Positions 1 to 10,905 of a stretch of DNA of 64,000 nt are shown piece by piece (the stretch's first letter is position 1; every line of letters starts with the position of its first letter). A program made the position numbers and the translations under genes. The notes below the pieces were generated by a model, which made no database searches, was not told where the DNA came from, and saw only the letters and a program-made list of their open reading frames with translations. Source of the stretch: Humulus lupulus (lineage: Eukaryota; Streptophyta; Magnoliopsida; Rosales; Cannabaceae); the NCBI RefSeq assembly GCF_963169125.1, contig NC_084797.1, forward strand, positions 92,351,868 through 92,415,867, read 5' to 3'.

Positions 1-1
1 A

Positions 2-334
2 GTAGCGACTCCCGACGTCACGCAGAGTAACCAACCCGGTGGCGGTAAAAGAAAAGGGAATGGTGAAAACATCCAGCACGGTCAAAAGAAGAATAAGTCC
101 GTGGATAGATTCAAGCCCGTGTTCACAACGTATACCGAGCTCACCTAAACCAGAGAGAATATTTTCCTGGCCAACGCTACGCGAGTCCCCTGGAAAAGAC
201 CGGAGCCAATAAAGCACCCTAAGGGAAAGAGAGACGCTTCCAAATTCTGCCGTTTTCATAACGACGTCGGGCACAATACCGACGACTGCAGGCACCTCAA
301 AGATGAAATCGAGACTCTCATCCGAGCAAGTCCG
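2..334 (+). pseudogene. gag: Tat1 gag, C-terminal end with zinc-finger-like motif
   Basis: One frame is open from the window edge to a TAA at 146-148 and continues in the same frame into pol. After the stop it encodes a Cys/His motif (FCRFHNDVGHNTDDC, about 241-290) typical of the Tat Gag C-terminus, which packages element RNA in the capsid. The Tat2 copy has a related stretch ending IRAGTLAQYARNQ at about 47844-48050. At the position of the TAA, Tat2 has a sense codon (TDLTDTREHIF against TELT, stop, TRENIF), so the stop is a mutation rather than the natural end. The N-terminal part lies outside the window. Confidence 0.8.
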
Positions 335-2221
335 TTGGTGCAATACTCGCGAAACAGGGTCCCGACAAGTCGACCCGCTCCGGAGATCCCAGCCAGTCAA
401 CCTGGACCTCGAGTAGATCAGGACGTCCTTCCCCCCGTGGTCGAGGGAGAGATTTCCACCATCTCTGGAGGACCACACATGGCTGGCACGAGCAGAGGCG
501 CCCAGAAGAGGTACATAAATGAGTTGAAGACCCACAATGGAGGGGAGTTCGTCCCGGAGCAGCGTCAATCAAAACAACAAAGATTAGAGAAACAACCGAT
601 CACTTTCACGGAGGAAGACGCGAGACATGTCCAATTCCCTCATAACGATCCCTTGGTCGTAGCAGTCCAGCTCGCCAACCGGAGAGTAAGGAAAGTGTTA
701 GTGGACAATGGGAGCTCGGTGAACCTCCTATTCCGTTCCACCTTAGAAAAAATGGGTCTGACCGTCTCCGAGCTGAAGGCAACCTCGATGATGCTATATG
801 GTTTTTCAGGAGAAGGGTCAGCAGCGATAGGAACTATTGAGCTGGTGATCACCCTAGGGGACGAGTCCCGAACAGTGTCCAAACTACTCGAATTCGTAGT
901 CATTGACTGCTCCGCCGCCTACAATGCAATTTTGGGCCGACCTACGCTCGTTGCTTTCGAAGATATCACGTCCGTCCGGCACCTCGCCATGAAGTTCCCT
1001 ACTTCAACAGGGGTCTGCACTATCAAGGGCGATCAGCTCGCTGCCAGGGAATGCTACAACATTTCCATGAAGGGAAAATCTAAACCCGGGCAGGTGACGA
1101 TGGCCATTCAAGATGAAGAGGAATCACAGGGACCCAAGGCGGCCCCTGAGATTGAAAAACCTCGGGTTTTCGAAGACGAAAAGCTCGCCCTAAGCGAGGA
1201 CATTGACCCCCGAGTAGGCGAGGACAGGTCCGAGCTCCAAGCTATTGAAGATCTCGAGGAGGTAGGCATCGATGAACAAAACCCGTCACGGACGGTTAAG
1301 CTCGGAAAGAACCTCTGCGATAGAAGAAAGGCGGAACTGACTGCGTTTCTGAAAAAGAACCTGGACGTATTCGCATGGTCGCACGAGGACATGATAGGGA
1401 TCAGTCCAAGCATAATCATGCACACGCTCCACCTAGACAAAAGCGTCCCTGCCAAGTCTCAAAAGAAGAGGCGATTAGGGACGACCCGAACCGAAGCCCT
1501 TGAAGAAGAAGTGGCCCGGCTAAAAAAATGTGGCTTTATCCGCGAAGCCAGATTTCCCATTTGGGTTGCCAATCCCGTATTAGTTCCAAAACCCAATGGG
1601 AAATGGCGAACCTGTATCGACTTTTCCGACCTGAATAAAGCCTGCCCCAAGGATTGTTTTCCGTTGCCGAGGATCGATCAACTGGTGGATGCCACGACGG
1701 GGCACGAGCTCATGTCCTTCATGGACGCGTACTCGGGCTACAATCAGATCGCGATGAATCCAGCAGACCAGGATCATACCAGTTTCATGACCCCGACTAA
1801 TGTCTATTGCTATAAGGTCATGCCGTTCGGTCTTAAGAATGCCGGGGCTACCTACCAAAGGCTGGTAAATAGAATGTTCGCGGATCAGATCGGGAAAAAC
1901 ATGGAAGTGTACGTCGATGATATGCTTGTCAAGTCAAAGATTGCCGGCAACCACGTCACCGATCTGGAAGAATGCTTTAACATACTGCGAGAATATGGCA
2001 TGAGGCTCAATCCTCAGAAGTGCACTTTCGGTGTCGCATCGGGGAAATTCTTGGGTTTCATAGTCAATACCCGAGGAATCGAGGCAAACCCCGACAAGAT
2101 CAGATCATTGCTTGAGCTTCCTTCCCCCAGGTCGCGGAAAGATGTCCAAGGCCTCACAGGAAGGGTGGCAGCACTGAACCGGTTCATTTCCAAATCGACC
2201 GACAAGTGTTTACCTTTCTAA
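335..2221 (+). pseudogene. pol: Tat1 protease and reverse transcriptase (pol, first part)
   Basis: The frame is continuous with gag upstream; no separate start is needed, and the first codon here is TTG. The aspartic protease site reads LVDNGSS at about 698-718, the Tat form of the usual D-T/S-G. Reverse transcriptase follows, with KWRTCIDFSDLNKACPKD at about 1600-1655, FMDAYSGYNQI near 1720-1750 and the catalytic YVDD at about 1910-1921. The frame ends at a TAA at 2219-2221. Tat2 has TAC (Tyr) at the matching site, and the frame reopens immediately, so this is a single nonsense mutation (Y to stop) in an otherwise open pol. There is no frameshift, which is unusual among the decayed elements here. 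Confidence 0.9.
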
Positions 2222-4477
2222 AACCTGCTCCGGGGAAACAAGAAGTTCGAATGGACAGTGGAGTGTGAAAGCGCATTCCTCGACCTAAAAACGCACCTGG
2301 CTGAGCCACCTGTGCTGTCAAAGCCCAAGGTAGGAGAACCTCTTTTCCTCTACATGGCCGTCACTGAGGACGCAGCTAGTGCTGTTCTGGTGCGAGAAGA
2401 GGACCAGGCTCAGAAACCGGTTTATTACATCAGCAAGAGACTCCTCGGAGCTGAGTCAAGGTACCCGTTGATGGAAAAACTGGCGTTCTGCCTAATCACG
2501 GCCTCGCGAAATCTCAGGCCATACTTCCAGTCCCACTCTGTACACGTCATGACCGATCAGCCTCTAAGGCAGGTTTTGCAAAAGCCTGAAGCCTCGGGAC
2601 ACTTGCTAAAGTGGGCGGTCGAACTCAGTCAGTTCGAGATTTTCTATACTCCCCGAACTACCATAAAAAGTCAAGCCTTGGCCGACTTCGTGGCAGAATG
2701 CGCGGGATTCCATGAGATCCCATCGGAAGACTCACATCAGCTCACCTCCTCAGATTCATCGTGGAGGATCTTCGTTGATGGCTCATCTAACGAGAACGGC
2801 TCCGGGGCCGGAATCATTCTGATATCCCCAGAGGGGCATAGATTCCACTCGGCGCTGAGGTTCGGGTTCAAGGCGTCTAACAACGAGGCAGAGTACGAGG
2901 CCTTGTTAGCTGGACTTAGGATAGCCAACGAGCTAAAGGCAAGCTCTGTCCAATACTTTAGCGACTCCCAGCTCGTGGTGAATCAGGTCCTAGGCGAGTA
3001 TCAGGCGCGAGGTCCCAAGATGGCCTCCTATTTGACTAAGGTAAAATCTGAACTGTCTACGTTTGGGCAAGGGTCGATCGAACAGATACCTCGGGAGCAG
3101 AACGCCAATGCAGATGCTCTCGCCAAGCTCGCCACCTCGGGAGAGGCAGAAACCCTGGGGTTGGTGCCAGTTGAGTTCTTGGACAAGCCCAGCATAGACG
3201 GAGATCGAGCAGATATTGGGATGATTGACATCAGGCCGACCTGGATGACTCCCATTGTTGAGTTCCTCGTCGAGGGCAAGTTACCCGAAGGGCGCAACGA
3301 CGCACGGCGAGTCCTTTATCAAGCTCCGAGATATACGCTAGTCGAGGGGGTGTTGTACCGACATGGGCATTCCTTACCCCTCCTCCGGTGCGTTCTTCCA
3401 AGTGAAGCGAAGGCCATCCTGCAAGAAGTTCATGACGGATTCTGCGGAGATCACACTGGGGGGCAAAGCCTGGCCTTGAAGATCCTTCAGCAGGGTTATT
3501 ACTGGCCGACTCTATCCAAAGACTCGATCTCATATGTAAAAAAGTGCGACAAGTGTCAGCGGTTCGCCGCGGTTACCCGGGCTCCTCCGACCGAGCTAAA
3601 AATGATCTCGTCTCCCTGGCCCTTCGCCATTTGGGGGATAGATCTAATAGGTGCCCTGCCCACCGGAAAGGGCGGGGTCCGTTACGCCGTGGTCGCCATT
3701 GACTACTTCACCAAGTGGGCCGAAGCAGAGCCGTTGGCGACAATAACATCGAAAAAGGTGCTAGACTTCGTGGTTAAGAGCATCATATGTCGATTTGGCC
3801 TACCCAAAAAGATCGTCTCCGACAATGGCACTCAATTTGACAGCGACCTGTTCACCGAATTTTGCGAAAGGCACGGAATTGTGAAAAGCTTCTCGTCCGT
3901 GGCCTATCCCCAGGCGAACGGCCAGGTCGAGGCTGTCAATAAAACTCTGAAGGCAAGCCTCAAGAAGAGGCTAGATGAGGCAAAGGGGATCTGGCCAGAA
4001 CAGCTCCCCCAAGTTCTGTGGGCCTATAGGACCTCACATCAGACTCCCACGGGCCACACTCCTTTCTCCCTAACCTTTGGAAGTGAAGCAGTCCTCCCCG
4101 TGGAGGTGAAGGTCCTGTCGCACAGGGTCCGGTCCTACGACCAAGACGGGAACCACGAGCTCCTATGCCACTCCTTAGACTTAATGGATGAAAGGCGAGA
4201 GGATTCACAACTCCAGCTCGCCCATTATCAACAGAAAATCACTCGCTACTTCAACGCTAAGGTCAAAAGACGTGCCTTTAGCGTCGGTGATTTGGTCTTG
4301 AGGAGAGTTTTCCTGGCCGGGAAAGATCCCAAAGATGGGGTTTTGGGACCAAGCTGGGAAGGACCATACCAGGTCATCGAAATCATCAAAGAGGGAACTT
4401 ATAAGTTAGCTCGACTTGGTGGAGGGGCGGTCCCACGGACTTGGAATGCTATCCACCTAAAGAAATATTATCAATGA
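2222..4477 (+). pseudogene. pol: Tat1 RNase H, archaeal-type RNase H and integrase (pol, second part)
   Basis: This is the same frame as the reverse transcriptase, separated only by the 2219 stop. The conventional RNase H occupies about 2258-2700 (PVYYISKRLLGAESRYP, then MTDQPLRQ). A second, archaeal-type RNase H covers about 2760-3130, with FVDGSSNENGSGAG, the conserved SNNEAEYEALLAGLRIA and SDSQLVVNQ. Integrase follows: His/Cys zinc motif near 3429-3560 (CDKCQ), then catalytic Asp at 3641-3643, Asp at 3821-3823 and Glu at 3929-3931, with 35 residues between the last two. The C-terminus ends with the conserved GPSWEGPYQV and WNAIHLKKYY. Residues needed for catalysis all appear present. It cannot be made from a normal transcript without reading through the upstream stop. 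Confidence 0.9.
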
Positions 4478-4587
4478 ACATTTGTAAGGCCTAGAAGGTC
4501 ACCTTCCATATATAAATAAAAATCAAATGTTTCTCGTTATTTGCAAGTGTAATTTTAAAGTAACAACGAAAGACTCTTTCCCAGTTA

Positions 4588-4597
4588 CTTGGGGGGC
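4588..4597 (+). promoter_or_regulatory. Polypurine tract candidate of Tat1
   Basis: CTTGGGGGGCA lies about 110 bp after the integrase stop. The same words occur after integrase in Tat2 (54897-54906). In LTR elements such a tract primes plus-strand DNA synthesis. No convincing TG...CA LTR start follows in either copy, so it could also be an internal tract. Confidence 0.5.
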
Positions 4598-4686
4598 ATA
4601 TGGTACCTGGATATATCCAGGTCTCCTTAACGACTTAGGTGTTAAGTTTTATCTACGGATAAGAGTTATCACAAACTAAGTCCTAT

Positions 4687-5540
4687 CCTGGTCTTAACCA
4701 GGTCAGAAAACTTAGAAGTTAACTAAAATTTGTTGACCGTGGTTCTTCTTTAAAAGAGCCCGGGATACGGATAAAAGTTGACGCGAACTAAGTTTTTTCA
4801 AAATAAGTTCCTAGTCTTAACCAGGCCATAAAACTTAGAAGTTAACTAAAATTTGTTGACCGTGGTTCTTCTTTAAAAGAGCCCGGGATACGGATAAAAG
4901 TTGACGCGAACTAAGTTTTTTCAAAATAAGTTCCTGGTCTTAACCAGGTCATAAAACTTAGAAGTTAACTAAAATTTGTTGACCGTGGTTCTTCTTTAAA
5001 GAGCCCGGGATACGGATAAAAGTTGACCCGAACTAAGTTTTTTTTTCAAAATAAGTTCCTGGTCTTAACCAGGTCATAAAACTTAGTAGTTAACTAAAAT
5101 TTGTCGACCGTGGTTCTTCTTTAAAAGAGCCCGGGATACGGATAAAAGTTGACCCGAACTAAGTTTTTTCAAAATAAGTTCCTGGTCTTAACCAGGTCAT
5201 AAAACTTAGTAGTTAACTAAAATTTGTCGACCGTGGTTCTTCTTTAAAAGAGCCCGGGATACGGATAAAAGTTGACCCGAACTAAGTTTTTTTTTCAAAA
5301 TAAGTTCCTGGTCTTAACCAGGTCATAAAACTTAGTAGTTAACTAAAATTTGTCGACCGTGGTTCTTCTTTAAAAGAGCCCGGGATACGGATAAAAGTTG
5401 ACCCGAACTAAGTTTTTTTTTCAAAATAAGTTCCTGGTCTTAACCAGGTCATAAAACTTAGAAGTTAACAAAAATTTGTTGACCGTGGTTATTCTTTAAG
5501 GAACCCGAGATACGGATAAAGTTAACTCGAACTAAGTTCA
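4687..5540 (+). repeat. Seven-copy tandem repeat, period 123-126 bp, in Tat1
   Basis: Units start at about 4687, 4810, 4933, 5058, 5181, 5307 and 5433; a diverged partial copy precedes them (4611-4686). Each unit opens with a spaced palindrome CCTGGT-CTTA-ACCAGG (mutated in some units) and contains GAGCCCGGGATACGG. Unit length varies mostly through a run of 6-9 T. Tat2 has a shorter, diverged array with the same CCTGG..CCAGG core at 55080-55220. Confidence 0.95.
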
Positions 5541-5684
5541 TAAAAATAAAGAGATGAATTCTGACCAAATGCATAAAAATACATATGTAAAACTGGTTGA
5601 GAAAATTGTCTCGAGGCGGAAACGCCTCACATAAAAAGAGAATTACAATAAAAAAGTGTTCAAAATACGTAAACGAGAAGCGTC
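5541..5684. other. Spacer between tandem repeat and antisense gene
   Basis: AT-rich sequence with no motif I recognise. It would contain the 3' untranslated region of the antisense gene. Confidence 0.5.
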
Positions 5685-7540
5685 CTAAGCCCCATCAGCT
5701 GGCCCTTTGGAGGTCGCGGTCTCGCCCTGCTCCGCCGCGGCAGAGGCCTCTCCAGTCTCCGATGGAGGAGCCTCCTTATTCAGGCGGGCTTGAAGCTGCG
5801 GCAACAAGAACGCCCAGAGGTCCGGCGGCATGAAGGAAAAGTCTGCGTCCGGATTGTGGGACCAGCAGTGATAGAACAGGTCCTGTAAGGACTGCTCCGA
5901 CACGACCCGCTCGTCTTTCAGGGCGGCCTGGGAGGCCTGGACTTCGGCCTTCGCCGCCTCAAGATCTGTCCGCGATGCGGCCAGGGAGTTTTTAAGCTCT
6001 AGGTTCTCGGAGCGAAGCTTCTCTAGCTCGGATGCGGCCAGGGAGTGTTTAAGCTCTTGGTTCTCCGAGCGGATCTTCTCTAGCTCGGCTTTAGAGGCCG
6101 CCAGAGCGTCTCTCGCCTCCTGAGACTCCTGGAGGGCGGTCTGGCGATCAGCTTCCAAACCCTCGAGCTGGGCCTTGGTCCTAACAATGCCTCTATAGGC
6201 GGCAGCCATGCCCTGCAAGAAAAGAATGATAAATTAGCAAACTGGAAGGAAAAAGGCGGCGTGTGAGTGTTAAAGCCTTAAAAGAAAGGGGCACTTTACC
6301 GTTAAGGTCATGTCCATCGCAGACTCTATAACTCGGACCGGGCTTGTTGTTTCGATGGCCCGGAGCTCCTTCTCCCTGATGTTGTAATAGTGGCTGACGG
6401 CGTAGCTAGCCGACTCATACACCGTCCCCCGGAATGCTTCGGGCATCTTCTCCAGAGCCCGGGGGTCGACCGGGATATGCACGTCCGGGGCTGCCGCGGC
6501 CAGATTCCCGACCTCTATTACCCCGTCCTGGGCGGCCAGTGGAGATCGTTGGGGTGGCGGGTGCATGAGCCCTGTCCTGGTGACAGGGAGGTTCGCCCCC
6601 GCGACCTGGGATGGCGGGGCTTTCTCCTTCTCCTTAGCCGGGGATTTGGTGGAGGCCCCGGCCGAGCTCTTGGACTCGCGAAGCCTCTTTAACCTCGGCC
6701 CTGCTGGGGGATTCCCACCGAACACAACGCCCCGCAGACTATTCCCGGGCTGAGACATCTCTTCTGCCAAGAATAAAAAACATGGTTATTAGCAATCATG
6801 CAGAAATAAAGACAAAAGGTACAAAGGAAATAAGAAAGCAAATACTAAGGGAACCCTACCCCCCAAGCTGGAAGAGCCTAGGACGATTATCTCGCGAACT
6901 GGCGAAGGTTCTAGGTCCGTTTCTGAATCGGGGCTGGACTCTTCTACGTATTGCCTAATCCCCGGAGCATAGATGCCCCTCTGGAGCGCAGGCCACGTGT
7001 GTAGATTGGTCCCGTACTCCTCAAAAATGACCGACCTAAAGGCTAGGGTATTATCTACTACTACGGTACCCTTAGGCCGACTCTCTTGGTTGTCCAGCAC
7101 GAGCTGGTCAACGCAGTGGAGCAGGAGCGTGTCCAGGTCCGGATTCCTTGGGTGACGATGGACGAGCTGCCTAGGGTTGAACCTAACCAGCCGGGGGTCT
7201 GCAGTGGCCCTATCTACGTTCTTAAATAAGTAAGAGTTACCTTGACCGGAAGGACCCGTGGCTGCTTCGGATTGGGCCCTCTCCTCGCTCATCCCCTGGG
7301 CGACCTCCAAGATCCTCTTCCTGTTCCTCACCAGAGGAACTTCCTCACCTTCTTCCTCGCCTTCGTCGTCTGCGACCTCCTCCGCGACGATCGGTCTGTT
7401 GTCGCGAGCTGGGGGAGGCCCCCGGGGCCTTTTCAAATTCAAAGTCTGATTTGGGAAAATCAGCTTGCAAAATATCATCGTCTCGTCCGTCACGAGCACG
7501 CGGTAGTCTTTCTCACTGGGGGGCAAGTTCGCCAGTGTAT
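5685..7540 (-). CDS. Tat1 antisense gene with two introns (coiled-coil protein), 5'-truncated
   Basis: Three minus-strand reading frames join through two short introns with GT-AG borders. Exon 1 is 7540-6860 (donor GGG|GTAGGG), exon 2 is 6763-6300 (acceptor TTCTTGGCAG, donor ACG|GTAAAG) and exon 3 is 6212-5685 (acceptor TTCTTGCAG). Introns are 96 and 87 bp, and the reading phase is kept across both junctions. From the first in-frame TTG (7526) about 550 residues would be encoded. Exon 1 stays open to 7540, so the true N-terminus is lost at the junction with the next element. Exon 1 has an acidic patch (DDEGEEEGEE), exon 2 is Pro/Ala/Lys-rich, and exon 3 begins with heptad-like coiled coil containing an internal repeat (LEKIRSENQELKHSLAAS) and ends FSFMPPDLWAFL. 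Antisense genes at this place are known in Tat elements. The protein's function is unknown. Tat2 has a decayed copy at 57384-58936. Confidence 0.75.
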
Positions 7541-9583
7541 CGTTTGAAAGTCAGTTTACAAAATTTCAAGGTATAAGCAACTGCTAGCCACTCTAAGGGA
7601 AAAACAGACATTTATGGTCCTCCTGTTCCTGTCTCCTCCTCAACCGTGGCGTCCGAGCGGCTAGTCATGTACATTCTTCCTTCAGAGCTCCCCGAATCAG
7701 GGCTGATCAAGCTTACCCTTGCCTTTCCCTGCACCACGTAGCACCCGTGAGCCAAGGTCCAACAACAAAACATAACATCATAGCTCAAACATTGATAATA
7801 ATCATATAACTCTTAAAGCATGTTCTTACACGTAGCAGTCCATATTAATCACATAACTCATAGACATAACCATGCATCACAAGCTAATACCCAGCTATTC
7901 AGCACATCGTATTCAATAGTTAACAATGATAATTAGGTCACACAATAATCAGAGTCAACGCCCTTAGGTCGCACCCTCTGTTTACCACACTGACTCTGGT
8001 CCGTTAAAACCGAGCTCAGTGAATATTAAGCTGTCCTTAGCTACCAGTGACTGAGCCGCGCCCTGTGCGCTAATGTAAACTCTGGCACTCTTAGACCGTT
8101 GGTTTAATATTCTCATGGCGTAATACCAACTTTCATAATGCATACAACAATAGGGAACCCTTAGTCCCATTATAAACTCACAACCGGGTGTAGTTTTCTT
8201 ACCTTTAACTCACAACCCTTAGTGGGATCGATCCCGAGCACCCTAGGTTAGGTTCCCGCGCTTAAAAACTCCAAAAGGCCAAAAGTACCCTTAAGAGCCG
8301 CGGCCCAAGCTTCCTACGCCACAGCCCGCCCCTAACCAGAGGCTCAGCCTCGCCCAAAAACAGACACGGGCTGCGGCCCAACATTCCCAATGCCGCGGCC
8401 CGCCCTCCTTCCTCAGTTCCTATCTGCTTCATAGGGTCGCGACACACCAAGAACTACGCCGCGGACCAACCCCTTCGAACCCAGAAAATCCACCATTTTT
8501 AACACTCAAATCCATCCAAAACCATCCTAATGATACAATCCAATTATCACAAACATTCTAACATGTTTTCAACAACATAACCCAGCAAAAACCTAGTCTA
8601 GCAACTCATCAAAACAACATTTTAATCTCTGAAACCCATAAGCTCAAGAACACAAAAACCCAGCCAAGAAAACCCCAGAGTTCAAACACTAAACCACAAA
8701 TTGAAGCTTACCTTCACTAAAGAACCAATCCTCCAAGAAATTGCTGAGCTAACTCCCAAGTCTTCTGCCTTAATTCAACCTTTAAATTTAGAACCCAAGA
8801 ACTCTTAGGATCCAGCCCCAAAGCTACATAATCAAATGACCAAAAATAAAATTCAAGACTTACCTCAGTTCCTGGTTAAATTCCTTAGCTTCTACTGGGT
8901 TAATCTTCCAAAACCTCAACTAAATTCACTGAGTTTCCAGCTGAAATTCCTTAGTTTCTGTAGTTTCCCTTGAGTGAGAGAGAGAAGAGAGAAAAGGGTC
9001 GGTTTGGCCTTATTCTACTACTTTCTGAGTTTTGTTTATTCTATCCTTAATTGATTAAGTCAATCCCGAGGCTCGGGGTACCAAAAATGTCCCCGAGGGC
9101 AAAATGGTAAAATTTCCCCCAGTATTCCCACCTAGGATTGCTAATCTCAAATATATCTCCAATTATTTATTTCCATAACCCGATAACCCGGATAATCATC
9201 TAATACCCAAAATACTCCTTGACTCGCCCCGAGCCAAGTATTGGGTTACGTTGTGACTTTCCCTCTAGTTGGCTCCCTAGGATCGCCTCAAGTCGCATGC
9301 TGTAGATATATCCACATAATAATGTGGTCCTCACAATTATAACATATAATCACATTTATGCCCTCAACGGGCTAAACTTACAAATATACCCCTTTAAGCT
9401 AAACAGGGTCAACATGCATACTAATACTCGTAGACATGCATTTCATATTTTCATATGATCATACAAGCATGCTTATCACAAAATTATGCATTAAACTACT
9501 TAATTCACACATAAACCAATTATGTCCTCCCAGTATACTAATCAAGACCCTTAAGCCTTATTAGTGATTTTCGAGTCATTATA
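7541..9583 (-). repeat. 3' LTR of chromovirus A, truncated
   Basis: The sequence aligns with 14851-17056 of the 5' LTR. It begins abruptly at the position matching 14851, so the terminal 190 bp (including GGGATCCC) are missing. A further loss of roughly 150 bp is seen near 8205-8225 compared with 15515-15685. Its inner end reads TATAAT on the minus strand where the 5' LTR has TGTAAC, consistent with C-to-T decay. GC-rich CCGCGGC-type words lie at 8292-8460. Confidence 0.9.
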
Positions 9584-9600
9584 ACTATCCCCTCCTACTG
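9584..9600 (-). promoter_or_regulatory. Polypurine tract of chromovirus A
   Basis: The minus strand reads AGTAGGAGGGGATAGT directly before the 3' LTR. Chromovirus B has the related AAGAGGGGATAGT at the same place (35973-35990). Confidence 0.85.
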
Positions 9601-9624
9601 AGAATTTTGTCCTCGAAATTTACC

Positions 9625-10110
9625 TGAATAGCTCGGGATACTGATCTCGCATCACCGACTCAAGCTCCCAGGTCGCTTCCTTGACCCTGCTATTCTTCCA
9701 CAATACTTTTACTAGTGGAATTGTTTTATTCTGTAGAACCTTGTCCTTCCGATCTAAAATCTGAACCGGTCATTCTTCATAAGACAAATCTGTCTGCAAT
9801 TCCAAGTCCTCATACTTCAGCACATGTGTCAAATCTGAGACATACTTTCACAACATAGAAACATGGAATACGTTATGAACTCTTAACAACGACGGTGGCA
9901 AGGCCAACCTGTAAGCCACCTATCCAATCCTTTCTAGAATCTCGAAAGGTCCAACAAATCGAGGGCTCAGCTTGCCCTTTACTCCAAATCTCCTCACCCT
10001 CGTAGTGGTGAAACTCGCAGAAACACGTGGTCCCCAACCTGGAATTCCACATCTCTACGCTTAGGGTCAGCGTAGTGTTTCTGTTTACTCTATGAAGTAA
10101 GAATTCTGGC
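9625..10110 (-). pseudogene. pol: Integrase C-terminus and chromodomain of chromovirus A
   Basis: Reading the minus strand after the integrase core gives the C-terminal DNA-binding part (GDHVFLRVSPLRG, then FEILERIG) and HNVFHVSMLRKY. A chromodomain-like end follows, finishing VKEATWELESVMRDQYPELF just before the polypurine tract. Chromodomains on chromovirus integrase direct insertion to modified histones. The segment has several stops, including a TGA at about 9775 and one in the linker, and at least one frame change from the core, so it cannot be translated. Confidence 0.75.
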
Positions 10111-10905
10111 TCAGATCTTCTCAATAGCTTCATTTTTCTTCTGAACCATGTCTGGCCCCAAATATTTCCTCTCCCCCATCTCATCCCAATGAATGGGCGA
10201 CCTACACTTCCTCCCATATAACATCTCATAAGGAGCCACTCCAATTGTGGACTGATAACTATTGTTATATGAAAACTCAATCAATGGGAGATACTTACTC
10301 CAAGATCCCTCGAAGTCAATCACACATGCCCTAAGCATATCCTCCAACACCTGAATCGTCCTCTCAGACTGTCCATCAGTCTGAGGATGAAAGGTTGTGC
10401 TAAACTTTAATTGAGTCCCCATGGATTTTTGCAGGGCACCCCAGAATTTGGAGGTAAAGATAGGGTCTCGATCAGATACAATAGACTTAGGAACCCCATG
10501 AAGATGAACTATCTCCTTCACATACAACTCCGCATACTGTTCTACTGTGTAAGTCGACTTCACTGGCAGAAAATGAGCTAACTTGGTGTATCTGTCCACT
10601 ATCACCCACACCGAATCATGAAGCCCTACAGTTCTGGGTAAACCTCCCACAAAATCCATAGTAATATCCTCCCATTTCCACTCGGTAATACCCAAAGGCT
10701 GAAGCAACCCTGCTGGTCGCTGGTGCTCAGCCTTCACCTGCTGACATGTCAAACACCTGGCCACATACTCCACCACATCCTTCTTCATCCCGGGCCACCA
10801 ATATAATGCCCTTAGATCTTGATACATCTTCGTGGTACCCGGATGAAGCGAGTATGGCGTAGTGTGAGACTCATCTAGTATCTCTCGTCTAATCCCTTCA
10901 TCTGT
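10111..10905 (-). pseudogene. pol: Integrase core of chromovirus A
   Basis: The open frame from about 10905 to 10111 has the zinc-binding end (CLTCQQVKAEH) and the catalytic core: TMDFVGGLPRT with the first Asp, VSDRDPIFTSKFW with the second, and HPQTDGQSERTIQVLE with the Glu. It inserts element DNA into the genome. Upstream of about 10900 the frame changes relative to RNase H by a small indel, and the frame stops at 10111 where the family continues, so the protein is broken at both ends although the core itself is open. Confidence 0.88.

Larger units (their letters stand above)
1..7540 (+). mobile_element. Tat1: Ty3/Gypsy retrotransposon, Tat lineage, partial
   Basis: The element enters the window inside gag and runs through protease, reverse transcriptase, RNase H, a second archaeal-type RNase H and integrase. 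A purine tract, a tandem repeat and an antisense gene follow. The extra RNase H after the normal one, together with an antisense ORF downstream of integrase, is known for the Tat lineage of non-chromoviral Ty3/Gypsy elements. The right end is not a natural terminus: at 7540/7541 the open antisense exon meets an internal position of a chromovirus LTR, so both were cut by a deletion. No LTR of this element is identified. Confidence 0.9.

Noticed and set aside
5597..5833. Plus-strand ORF of 78 codons
   Set aside because: Opposite exon 3 of the antisense gene and repeat-like at its start; no domain.
8970..9000. GA-rich tract as a special regulatory element
   Set aside because: Found in several LTRs at the same place; too simple to name a factor.
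9873..10280. Minus-strand ORF of 135 codons overlapping integrase
   Set aside because: Out of frame with the integrase core and its C-terminal motifs, which read in neighbouring frames.
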